Part shown: piece after piece, positions 56,610 through 64,000 of the stretch
Layout: the number at the start of each line of letters is the position of its first letter
Numbering within the stretch: the first letter of the stretch is position 1
Assembly (NCBI RefSeq): GCF_014281125.1
Contig: NZ_JACOEA010000004.1
Coordinates: 62,001 to 126,000, forward strand
Length of the DNA: 64,000 nucleotides
From: Lawsonibacter celer
GTDB lineage: Bacteria; Bacillota; Clostridia; Oscillospirales; Oscillospiraceae
Reading direction: 5' to 3'
Notes under the pieces: model-generated
Databases searched by the model: none
What the model was told of the DNA's origin: nothing
Seen by the model: the letters and a program-made list of their open reading frames with translations, nothing else
Made by a program: the position numbers and the translations under genes

Positions 56610-58418
56610 ATGGACTCCATTGTGCAGTACATCCTGTACCTCGCCATTCTGGTAGCTCTGGCCATTCCCCTGGGCGGGTATATCAGCAAGGCGATGGGAG
56701 GTCAAAAGGTCTTTCTGTCCAAGCTGATCCGTCCCTGCGAAAAGGGAATCTACAAGCTGCTTCGGATTCATCCGGAGGAGAATATGGGCTGGAAAAGATA
56801 CCTGCTGTGTGCGCTGCTCTTTAATGCCTTCGGGCTGGTTTTCCTGTTTGCAGTTCTGATGCTCCAAGGTGTGCTGCCCTGGAATCCCCAGGGATTTGAC
56901 GGGCTTAGCTGGCACCTGGCCTTTAACACGGCCGTCAGCTTTGTGACCAACACCAACTGGCAGACCTATTCCGGTGAGGTGGCGCTGTCCAATCTGTCCC
57001 AGGCCGTGGGCCTGACGGTACAGAATTTCGTCTCCGCCGCCTGCGGCATTGCGGTGCTCTTTGCCTTGGTCCGTGGCCTGATGCGGGTAAAAGACAATGG
57101 CATCGGAAACTTCTGGGCCGATCTGGTACGCGCGGTTATGTACATCATGCTGCCCATATGCCTGGTCTCTTCCGTGGCGCTGATGGCGCTGGGCGTGCCC
57201 CAGTCGCTGAGCGGCGGCAGGACGGTGGAAATGTTGGAGCCGATTGCGGTCACCCGTACCGCGGACGGCTACGAGGTCATTGAGGGCGCGCGGGTTGATC
57301 TGGAGACCCAGACCGTCACGGTGGACGGGGAAGTGGTCCCGGAGGCGCAGATTGTCACGGAGCAATACCTGCCCCTGTACCCCCAGGCCAGCCAAGTGGC
57401 CCCCAAACAGGCGGGCACAAACGGCGGCGGGGTGCTGGGAACCAACTCCGCACACCCCTTTGAAAACCCCAGCGGGGCCAGCAATCTGATTGAGATGACG
57501 CTGATTTTGCTGATTCCGGTCGCACTGTGCTTCTCCTTCGGCAGAATGGTAAAGGACAAGCGCCAGGGAATTGCCATTTTCCTGGCCATGTTCCTGCTGC
57601 TGGTCGCTGCACTGGGGATCATCGCCGCCAATGAGCAGGCTGCGACCCCTCAACTGGCCCAGAATGGAGCCGTAGATGTTCTGGCGGGCAATATGGAGGG
57701 GAAGGAGACCCGATTCGGCACGGCGACCTCCTCCACCTGGGCGGCCTATACCACGGCAGCCTCCAACGGCTCGGTCAACTCCATGCATGACAGCTATACC
57801 CCCTTGGGCGGAATGATTCCCATGCTTCTCATGATGCTGGGCGAGGTGGTGTTCGGCGGCGTGGGCTGCGGGTTGTACGGCATGATTGGCTTTGTCCTGC
57901 TGACTGTATTTATCGCCGGGCTGATGGTAGGCAGGACGCCGGAGTATCTTGGCAAGAAGATTGAGCCCAGAGAGATGCGTATGGCCGTCCTTCTGTGCCT
58001 GGCCACTCCTATCGCCATCCTGATCGGTTCTGGCGTGGCGGCGCTGCTGCCCGCGACAGCGGATGCCCTGAACAACAGCGGCGCTCACGGCCTGTCGGAG
58101 GTCCTCTATAACTACGCCTCCGCTGGCGGCAACAACGGCTCCGCTTTTGCGGGAATGGGCTGCGACACACCCTTCCTAAACACCTCCCTGGGGCTGGTGA
58201 TGCTCTTTGTACGTTTTGTCCCTATGGCGGCCACGGTCGTCATCGCCGGTTCCATGGCGGCAAAGAAAAAAGTGGCGGCCAGCGCGGGCACCCTATCCAC
58301 CAGCAACGCCATGTTTGTCTTTTTATTGATCCTCATTGTGCTTATTATCGGCGCGCTGAGCTTCTTCCCGGCCCTGGCTCTGGGGCCCATCGCGGAATTT
58401 ACCCAGATGATCGCTTAA
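56610..58418 (+). CDS. kdpA: Potassium-transporting ATPase channel subunit KdpA
   Basis: The 602-residue membrane protein has the family pore motifs NTAVSFVTNTNWQTYSGE and, near the end, NNNGSAFAGMG-like ASAGGNNGSAFAG. It belongs to the SKT potassium channel family and forms the K+ pathway. Length is slightly above the usual 560, mostly from the loop at residues 210-290. The gene follows kdpF. Confidence 0.97.
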   Translation: MDSIVQYILYLAILVALAIPLGGYISKAMGGQKVFLSKLIRPCEKGIYKLLRIHPEENMGWKRYLLCALLFNAFGLVFLFAVLMLQGVLPWNPQGFDGLSWHLAFNTAVSFVTNTNWQTYSGEVALSNLSQAVGLTVQNFVSAACGIAVLFALVRGLMRVKDNGIGNFWADLVRAVMYIMLPICLVSSVALMALGVPQSLSGGRTVEMLEPIAVTRTADGYEVIEGARVDLETQTVTVDGEVVPEAQIVTEQYLPLYPQASQVAPKQAGTNGGGVLGTNSAHPFENPSGASNLIEMTLILLIPVALCFSFGRMVKDKRQGIAIFLAMFLLLVAALGIIAANEQAATPQLAQNGAVDVLAGNMEGKETRFGTATSSTWAAYTTAASNGSVNSMHDSYTPLGGMIPMLLMMLGEVVFGGVGCGLYGMIGFVLLTVFIAGLMVGRTPEYLGKKIEPREMRMAVLLCLATPIAILIGSGVAALLPATADALNNSGAHGLSEVLYNYASAGGNNGSAFAGMGCDTPFLNTSLGLVMLFVRFVPMAATVVIAGSMAAKKKVAASAGTLSTSNAMFVFLLILIVLIIGALSFFPALALGPIAEFTQMIA

Positions 58419-58433
58419 GGCAGGTGCGTAACA

Positions 58434-60509
58434 ATGAATAACAAGAAAAAATCCTTTGCGGACCGGGCCATGGTCGGGCGGGCCATCCGCGATTCCCTTG
58501 GAAAGCTCGCCCCCAGGCAGCAGGTGAACAACCCGGTCATGTTTCTGGTGTACATCTCTGCCATCCTGACCACAGTTTTATTCGCGCTGTCTCTGGCAGG
58601 GGTCTCGGACGGCCTTGCGGGGAGCGGCTTCATTCTGGCGATTGCAGTCATCCTGTGGCTTACCTGCCTGTTTTCAAACTTTGCCGAGGCCATTGCCGAG
58701 GGGCGTGGCAAGGCTCAGGCGGACACCCTGCGGGCCTCCAAGCGGGATGTGATGGCCCATAGGCTGGCGGATCCGGCGGACCACACCCGCACGGAGGAGG
58801 TCTCGGGCGCTTCTCTAAACAAAGGAGATTATTTCCTGGTCTCCGCTGGAGAGCAGATTCCCGCCGACGGCGAGGTGGTGGAAGGCGCCGCCAGCGTAGA
58901 CGAGAGCGCCATCACCGGTGAATCCGCCCCAGTGATCCGAGAGGCGGGCGGCGACCGATCCGCGGTGACCGGAGGCACCACGGTACTGTCCGATTTCCTG
59001 GTAGTCCGAGTGACGCAGGAGGCGGGCAACAGCTTCCTGGACCAGATGATCGCTATGGTGGAGGGCGCCAACCGGAAGAAGACGCCCAACGAGATTGCCC
59101 TGCAAATTCTGCTGGTGGCTCTGTCCATTATCTTTGTGCTGGTCACGGCTTCCCTGTATGCCTATTCTCTGTTTTCCGCCGATCAGCTGGGCATGGACAA
59201 TCCCACTTCTATTGTCTCCCTGGTGGCGCTGCTGATCTGTCTGGCTCCCACAACCATCGGGGCACTGCTTTCCGCCATCGGCATCGCCGGCATGAGCCGG
59301 CTCAACCAGGCCAACGTACTGGCCATGAGCGGCCGGGCAATTGAGGCTGCCGGAGATGTGGATGTGCTGCTGCTGGATAAGACGGGCACCATCACGTTGG
59401 GCAACCGCCAGGCGGTCGCCTTCCTGCCGGTGGACGGCGTGGAGGAGCGGGAACTGGCCGACGCGGCCCAGCTCGCCTCGCTCCCCGACGAGACCCCGGA
59501 GGGGCGGTCCATTGTAGTGCTGGCAAAAGAGCGCTTCGGCATCCGCGGGCGGGATCTGGCGGACAGCCACGCGACATTCATTCCCTTTACGGCGCAGACC
59601 CGCATGAGCGGTGTGGACTGCGACGCCGGGGAGATACGCAAGGGCGCTGCCGATGCGGTAAAGGCCTATGTGGAGGCTTCAGGCAATCCATACAGCGCCC
59701 AGTGTGCGGCGCTGGTCAACGAGGTGGCCAAACAGGGGGGAACCCCGCTGGTCGTGGCAAAAAATCACCGAATTCTGGGGGTCATCCATCTCAAGGACAT
59801 CATCAAGGATGGCGTAAAGGAAAAATTCGCGGATCTGCGTACCATGGGGATTCGGACCATCATGATTACCGGCGATAACCCGGTGACTGCAGCGGCGATT
59901 GCCGCCGAGGCGGGTGTGGATGATTTCCTGTCCGAGGCCACTCCGGAGACCAAACTGGCCATGATCCGAAAATTCCAGGCCGAGGGGCATCTGGTGGCCA
60001 TGACGGGCGACGGCACCAACGACGCCCCTGCCTTGGCGCAGGCCGACGTGGCGGTGGCCATGAATTCCGGTACACAGGCCGCCAAGGAGGCGGGCAACAT
60101 GGTGGATCTGGATTCCAGCCCCACCAAGCTGATCGAGATTGTCCGCATCGGCAAGCAGCTGCTGATGACCCGGGGCAGCCTGACCACCTTTTCCATTGCC
60201 AACGATATTGCCAAGTATTTTGCAATTATTCCGGCGCTGTTTATGGGGTTGTACCCCGGGTTGGGTGTGCTGAACATCATGGGGCTCAGCAGCCCCGCCA
60301 GCGCCATCCTGTCGGCGCTGATTTACAACGCGCTTATTATTGTGGCACTTATCCCCCTGGCACTGAAAGGGGTCAAATATCGGGAGGTGCCTGCGGGAAA
60401 GCTGCTGCGCCACAATCTGGTGGTCTACGGCTTGGGAGGTATTGTGATCCCGTTTATCGCCATCAAGCTCATTGATCTAATTGTAGCCCCCCTCCTCGGG
60501 GCGCTGTAA
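58434..60509 (+). CDS. kdpB: Potassium-transporting ATPase catalytic subunit KdpB
   Basis: The 691-residue P-type ATPase has TGES in the A-domain (ITGESAPVI), phosphorylation motif [13 protein letters not shown], nucleotide-binding segments and [24 protein letters not shown]. It drives KdpA by ATP hydrolysis. Length is normal. It lies 15 bases after kdpA. Confidence 0.98.
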   Translation: MNNKKKSFADRAMVGRAIRDSLGKLAPRQQVNNPVMFLVYISAILTTVLFALSLAGVSDGLAGSGFILAIAVILWLTCLFSNFAEAIAEGRGKAQADTLRASKRDVMAHRLADPADHTRTEEVSGASLNKGDYFLVSAGEQIPADGEVVEGAASVDESAITGESAPVIREAGGDRSAVTGGTTVLSDFLVVRVTQEAGNSFLDQMIAMVEGANRKKTPNEIALQILLVALSIIFVLVTASLYAYSLFSADQLGMDNPTSIVSLVALLICLAPTTIGALLSAIGIAGMSRLNQANVLAMSGRAIEAAGDVDVLLLDKTGTITLGNRQAVAFLPVDGVEERELADAAQLASLPDETPEGRSIVVLAKERFGIRGRDLADSHATFIPFTAQTRMSGVDCDAGEIRKGAADAVKAYVEASGNPYSAQCAALVNEVAKQGGTPLVVAKNHRILGVIHLKDIIKDGVKEKFADLRTMGIRTIMITGDNPVTAAAIAAEAGVDDFLSEATPETKLAMIRKFQAEGHLVAMTGDGTNDAPALAQADVAVAMNSGTQAAKEAGNMVDLDSSPTKLIEIVRIGKQLLMTRGSLTTFSIANDIAKYFAIIPALFMGLYPGLGVLNIMGLSSPASAILSALIYNALIIVALIPLALKGVKYREVPAGKLLRHNLVVYGLGGIVIPFIAIKLIDLIVAPLLGAL

Positions 60510-60531
60510 TGGAGAAAAGAGGTCTTCAGCC

Positions 60532-60714
60532 GTGTTTGACATATCGCATGCGACGGCATGCTTCACCCGCTTCCTGGAAAAAGGGTTGGAGCGCTGTCCA
60601 ATTCTCACTGCAGCTGTTGCCTTGCTCCTGACCGGAGCTGGCATGGTGCTGGCGGTGGTCCTGGCTGTGTTCCTTGCCTCACTTCCGCTGGGCCTTCTGC
60701 TCGGCTGGTTTTAA
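60532..60714 (+). CDS. 60-aa membrane peptide inside the kdp operon
   Basis: A GTG start at 60532 has AAAAGAGGTCTTCAGCC upstream. The 60-residue product MFDISHATACFTRFLEKG... has an amphipathic N terminus and one long hydrophobic helix (TAAVALLLTGAGMVLAVVLAVFL) near the C terminus. It lies between kdpB and kdpC, with gaps of 22 and 14 bases. kdpFABC usually has no gene there. Coding is supported by tight spacing and continuous frame. Function is unknown; an extra accessory subunit is plausible. Confidence 0.65.
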   Translation: MFDISHATACFTRFLEKGLERCPILTAAVALLLTGAGMVLAVVLAVFLASLPLGLLLGWF

Positions 60715-60728
60715 AAGGAGAGATCAGA

Positions 60729-61328
60729 ATGAAACAAATGATTTTAAGGGCCGGTGGAATGCTGCTGGTCATGACGGTACTGTGCGGTTTGGTGTATACC
60801 CTGCTGTTGACTGGCGTGGGTCAGGCATTCTTCCCTGAAAAGGCCAACGGAAGCGTAATTGAAGTAGATGGAAAGACCTATGGCTCTGAGCTGCTGGGAC
60901 AGCAGTTTAGCGACCCGGGACACCTGTGGGGGCGGGTGATGAATGTGGATGTGAACACGTTTACCGACGAAGCGGGCCGGCCGGTCATGTACGCCTGGGC
61001 GTCAAACCTGAGCCCTGCCAGTGAGGAGTATGAGCGTCTGATAAAAGAACGGGTGGAGGCCCTGCATGCGGCGGACCCGACGATGGCGGATACCCCCATC
61101 CCGGCGGATCTGGTCACCTGCTCAGGCAGCGGGCTGGACCCGGCGATTTCACCGGAGGCAGCCGAGTACCAGGTGCACCGCATTGCCCAGGCGCGCGGCA
61201 TTGATCAGGATGAGGTGCGCGAGGCGATTGAGAAGAGTACGCAGGCCCCCTTTCTCGGCATCTTCGGAGAGCCCTCGGTCAATGTCCTGAAAGTCAATTT
61301 GATTCTGGACGGAATTTTGGAGGAATAG
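60729..61328 (+). CDS. kdpC: Potassium-transporting ATPase subunit KdpC
   Basis: The ATG at 60729 follows AAAAGGAGAG. The 199-residue protein has an N-terminal membrane anchor (MLLVMTVLCGLVYTLLLTGVGQ), followed by the family core with QQFSDPGHLWGRV, GSGLDPAISPEAA and QVHRIAQARG. KdpC binds KdpB and tunes ATP affinity. It is followed by an unrecognised gene after 2 bases. Confidence 0.96.
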   Translation: MKQMILRAGGMLLVMTVLCGLVYTLLLTGVGQAFFPEKANGSVIEVDGKTYGSELLGQQFSDPGHLWGRVMNVDVNTFTDEAGRPVMYAWASNLSPASEEYERLIKERVEALHAADPTMADTPIPADLVTCSGSGLDPAISPEAAEYQVHRIAQARGIDQDEVREAIEKSTQAPFLGIFGEPSVNVLKVNLILDGILEE

Positions 61329-61330
61329 AG

Positions 61331-62191
61331 ATGCTGTATCCATCCAAGCTGATTTCTGAGGAGCGGCTGGAGACGGATGCGCCTGAGGAGATGCTCCCGG
61401 CACCGGCCTGCTTTCTGACTGCTGTCCGCAGCCTGAACCAGCTCTTTGGCGAAAGTCCTGTTCCAATGCCGACGGGGGGCAGGAGCACAACCCTCCTATA
61501 CCGGGACGCGGTGTATCTGTGGCAGGATATCGCTCAACAGGCAGGGCCTCTGGCCGCCCTGGCCCCAATGACCTTCTTCGGGGTCACTGAGGGGCGGGAG
61601 ACGGTGCAGCTGTCATTCCGGCTTGAGGGCCGGACACTGATTGCCCGCCGCTGCTCAGATTCGGGACGGGAGTTTGAACGCCTGCAGGGGCTGGCCATGC
61701 GGATGGAGTGGCCTGATCGGGAGAGCGCAGCATGGATGAGGGCGCTGGCCGTTCGGCTCCCCGCCAGGGCGGTGTGCTGCGCGGCGTGCGGCCGGGACCG
61801 GGAGCTGCTGCATCCAGGCGGGCTGCTGGTTCCGACCCCGGGCAGCCTGTTTACATACCTGGCCTGGGAGCCGGTGTCCACGCCGGACCTGCTTGCATGC
61901 CTGACGGCGGAGCATAAAACCGCCCTGTGGCGGCGTTTTCTGGAGGACGACCGTCAGCCTCTGGAGTTTGACTGGCTTTGGGATGCCTATTACGGCGCCC
62001 CGTTGGATTTGCTGGAGTGGACCCTGACCCTCCATGGAGCTATGGAGGAGCTGGGGTTCCGGGTAGAGCGAACGCCGTGCTCCTTCAGGGTCACTGACCA
62101 GGAGGGGCGGGAGCGCCGTTTTGATTTCTCCCGCGGCGGCCCGGCGGAAAGGGTATTCTTGAAGCTGCTTTTCCCACTGGATGAAAGGTGA
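61331..62191 (+). CDS. Unrecognised 286-aa protein after kdpC
   Basis: Its start codon lies 2 bases after the kdpC stop, so translation is coupled. The protein is cytosolic by composition: no membrane helix and a Cys cluster ARAVCCAACGRDRELLHPGG near the middle. Pockets of Trp and Leu (LEFDWLWDAYYGAPLDLLEWTL) suggest a compact helical domain. It has no KdpD/KdpE features. Gene position predicts a link to potassium homeostasis; no function can be assigned. Confidence 0.7.
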   Translation: MLYPSKLISEERLETDAPEEMLPAPACFLTAVRSLNQLFGESPVPMPTGGRSTTLLYRDAVYLWQDIAQQAGPLAALAPMTFFGVTEGRETVQLSFRLEGRTLIARRCSDSGREFERLQGLAMRMEWPDRESAAWMRALAVRLPARAVCCAACGRDRELLHPGGLLVPTPGSLFTYLAWEPVSTPDLLACLTAEHKTALWRRFLEDDRQPLEFDWLWDAYYGAPLDLLEWTLTLHGAMEELGFRVERTPCSFRVTDQEGRERRFDFSRGGPAERVFLKLLFPLDER

Positions 62192-62195
62192 AAGA

Positions 62196-62227
62196 GAAAG
62201 GCGGCGCCAGCTGGCGCCGCCTTTTTA
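62196..62227. terminator. Terminator of the kdp operon and ktrA
   Basis: AAAGGCGGCGCCAG pairs with CTGGCGCCGCCTTT (62198-62223); T-run on the + strand, A-run on the left. It ends both converging transcripts. Confidence 0.85.
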
Positions 62228-62234
62228 CACGCTG

Positions 62235-62882
62235 TTACAGATGCAGGAATTTTTGTACGTCCCGATTTGCGCCCAGAATAAAAATGGTTTCGTCCGCCTG
62301 GAAGCGGTGGGAAGCCCCGGGGAGAGGTTTCAACCCGTCGCCCCGTTTGGTGGCCAGGACATTGATGTGGTACTTCTGCCGGACAGCCAGCTCCATTACC
62401 GTCTTGCCCACCCAGGGGGCGGGCACCGCGGTTTCGTAGATGGAGTAATCCGCGGTCAGCTCCACATAGTCAAAGACATGGTCCCCGCTGTACCGGACCG
62501 CCGCCCAGGAGGCCATCTGTTTTTCGGGATAGATGACGTCGTCGGCGCCGTTGCGGAGCAGGAATTTGGCGTGTACGTCCCGGGTGGCGCGGGAAAGCAC
62601 GAAGGGAGCGCCGTTTTCCTTAAGCAGTGCAGTGGTCTCAAGGGAGCTCTGAAAATTGTCGCCGATGGCCACCACGCACAGGTCAAAATTACGTACCCCC
62701 AGTGAAGCGATAAAGGCTTCGCTGGTGCTGTCACCGATTTGGGCGTTGGTAACGAAGGGAAGCGCCTCGTTAACGCGCGCCTCATCCTTATCCACGGCCA
62801 GAACCTCGTGGTGCAGCTCCCGGAGCTTTTGGGCCATATGCCGCCCGAAGCGGCCAAGGCCGATCAATAACACTGATTTCAT
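62235..62882 (-). CDS. ktrA: TrkA/KtrA-type K+ channel regulatory subunit
   Basis: The start at 62882 (MKSVLLIGLGRFGRHMA) has AAAGGAAATCTCC upstream; the longer frame starts inside a different reading. The 215-residue protein has the RCK Rossmann domain (GLGRFG; LAVDKDE; VVAIGDN) and a C-terminal TrkA_C domain. It gates the Ktr/Trk pore encoded directly downstream in transcription order (62972-64000 is upstream, so the pore gene is first). ATP/ADP, NAD and often c-di-AMP regulate such proteins. Confidence 0.93.
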   Translation of the reverse strand: MKSVLLIGLGRFGRHMAQKLRELHHEVLAVDKDEARVNEALPFVTNAQIGDSTSEAFIASLGVRNFDLCVVAIGDNFQSSLETTALLKENGAPFVLSRATRDVHAKFLLRNGADDVIYPEKQMASWAAVRYSGDHVFDYVELTADYSIYETAVPAPWVGKTVMELAVRQKYHINVLATKRGDGLKPLPGASHRFQADETIFILGANRDVQKFLHL

Positions 62883-62971
62883 ATGGAGATTTCCTTTCTG
62901 TCGTTCACTCTGCCGGACGGTTCGGCATTGCGCCCGTATGCCTTGGTTGGCCGGGACGCCGGCAATCCCGG

Positions 62972-64000
62972 TCACCCGACGGTGACCTGTTCCTGGGGAT
63001 ACTGGGCGGAATTCCTGCGGGTTGTGGAGACGGCGTAGATGAGGGTCAGGCCGCCCACCCGGCCAAAGTACATGAGGAAAATGAGAATAAAGCGGGACGG
63101 GGCGCTCAGCGCCGCCGTGCCGCCTAGAGACAGACCTACCGTACCGATGGCAGAGGCCGACTCAAAAAGGGCGGCCATCAGAGAGATCTGGTCGATCGCG
63201 CAGATCAGGACGCCGCCGGCCAGAAAGAGGAGCAGGTACAGCAGGAAGATTGCGCTGGCACTGCGCAGAACGTCGTCAGACAGGCGGCGGCCGAAGCAGT
63301 GGGCGCTGTCCCGGCGGCGGAATACCGCCCGGATGCTCAGCAGCAGGATGGCCAGTGTGGTAATCTTAAAGCCGCCGGCGGTGGAGCCCGGCGCTCCGCC
63401 GGTTATCATCAGCAGGATGGTGAGCAGCTGGCTGGGCTGGCTCAGCCGGGCCAGTTCTACGGTGTTGAAGCCTGCGGTGCGGGGAGTCACGGCCTGAAAA
63501 GCGGCGGCCAGAGAGCGCTCCCCCGGGGAGAGGTCCTGCCATTGGGGCAGACGAAATTCATACAGGGAGAAAAACAGAAATCCGCCCAGCAGCAGGGCCG
63601 CTGTGGTGCAGAGGATGAGCTTGCTCTGCAGCCGGTAGCGGCTGAAATGGACGCCGTGCGCCCTGAAATCGTGCCAGGTGAGAAAGCCGATGCCGCCCAC
63701 AACGATGAGGCCCGCAATGGTGAGACTGACCAGCGGGTCCCCCACATAGGAGGTCAGGGAGGAGAAGGGACCGTCCTGCGGCCCCATCAGGTCAAAGCCG
63801 GCGTTGCAGAAGGCGGAAACAGAATGGAACACCGCGTACCACAGCCCTTTGAGCAGGCCCAGCTGGGGACAGAAGCGCACCGCCAGCAGCACCGCGCCCG
63901 CACCCTCAATTGCCAGGGAGGTTTTCAGAATAAAGCCGGTCAAGCGCACAATGCCGCCCACCTGCGGGGCGGAGATGGACTCCTGCATGACCCAGCGCTG
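62972..64000 (-). CDS. ktrB: TrkH/KtrB-type K+ channel subunit, C-terminal part
   Basis: The frame is open to the window end; 343 codons (342 residues plus stop) are visible of about 445. The N-terminal part lies outside. Pore-region motifs include SAFCNAGFDLMG, TPRTAGFNTVEL, ITGGAPGSTAGG and SASAIGTVGLSLG, the four KtrB/TrkH selectivity filters in part. It forms the K+ channel with KtrA, whose gene follows 89 bases later. The ATG at 63988 is internal. Confidence 0.92.
   Translation of the reverse strand, partial: QRWVMQESISAPQVGGIVRLTGFILKTSLAIEGAGAVLLAVRFCPQLGLLKGLWYAVFHSVSAFCNAGFDLMGPQDGPFSSLTSYVGDPLVSLTIAGLIVVGGIGFLTWHDFRAHGVHFSRYRLQSKLILCTTAALLLGGFLFFSLYEFRLPQWQDLSPGERSLAAAFQAVTPRTAGFNTVELARLSQPSQLLTILLMITGGAPGSTAGGFKITTLAILLLSIRAVFRRRDSAHCFGRRLSDDVLRSASAIFLLYLLLFLAGGVLICAIDQISLMAALFESASAIGTVGLSLGGTAALSAPSRFILIFLMYFGRVGGLTLIYAVSTTRRNSAQYPQEQVTVG

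Overview
The window looks like the chromosome of a high-GC, spore-forming, anaerobic Firmicute of the gut Oscillospiraceae type (Flavonifractor/Lawsonibacter/Intestinimonas-like). The assignment is an inference from spoIIR, T-box control, an archaeal-type AspRS encoded with GatCAB, an S-layer-homology surface protein, SpoIIR-type sporulation signalling and a wealth of CoA-linked fermentation genes. No rRNA, phage, transposase or CRISPR array was seen.

Layout. 1-5.0 kb: a leftward operon of SCP-x-like thiolase, DUF35 partner, acyl carrier protein, SDR, phosphate acyltransferase and the start of acpS, divergent from a FadR-type regulator broken by an in-frame stop. 5.1-6.2 kb: a zinc-ribbon/Ig-like membrane protein. 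6.2-11.0 kb: aspS-gatCAB behind a T-box whose specifier reads AAC (Asn). 11.1-20.7 kb: housekeeping and transport genes (family 4 UDG, a YtrA-regulated ABC operon, Lrp regulator-aminotransferase-ThrH-DUF1015-ispE). 20.6-25.9 kb: spoIIR, an orphan SLH fragment, and a 1265-residue SLH protein whose 3' end is the near-identical second copy of that fragment. 25.9-30.7 kb: pcrA-like helicase, HAD phosphatase, EamA exporter and five tRNAs (Gly, Arg, His, Gln, Lys).

31-44.7 kb is a catabolic island. Two tandem MFS transporters and an AraC regulator lie left of a rightward operon of two thiolases, a duplicated EthD-like protein, an old-yellow-enzyme/FeS/FAD reductase, a CaiB/BaiF CoA-transferase, two SDRs and a phosphotriesterase-family hydrolase. 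The gene set resembles a bile-acid (bai) operon combined with beta-oxidation. A repeated TAATTTTAGA element links the MFS and thiolase promoters.

44.8-56.0 kb is a second catabolic island read leftward: a cyclase-family hydrolase, a complete dipeptide-type ABC importer, a 3-hydroxyacyl-CoA-dehydrogenase-like protein, a BKACE beta-keto-acid cleavage enzyme and another CaiB-family CoA-transferase. A sigma-54 promoter, paired upstream TGTCACC/GGTGACA sites and a divergent PAS-AAA+-Fis activator make a self-contained sigma-54 circuit. The two islands converge on one terminator at 44.75 kb.

56.1-64 kb is a potassium locus: an unannotated 47-aa membrane peptide, a kdp leader with a terminator hairpin, kdpF-kdpA-kdpB, a 60-aa membrane peptide, kdpC, an unrecognised 286-aa protein, and convergent KtrA/KtrB-type genes running off the end. 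The most promising undescribed systems are the two catabolic islands, the ACP/thiolase/DUF35 operon and the extra small proteins of the kdp operon.
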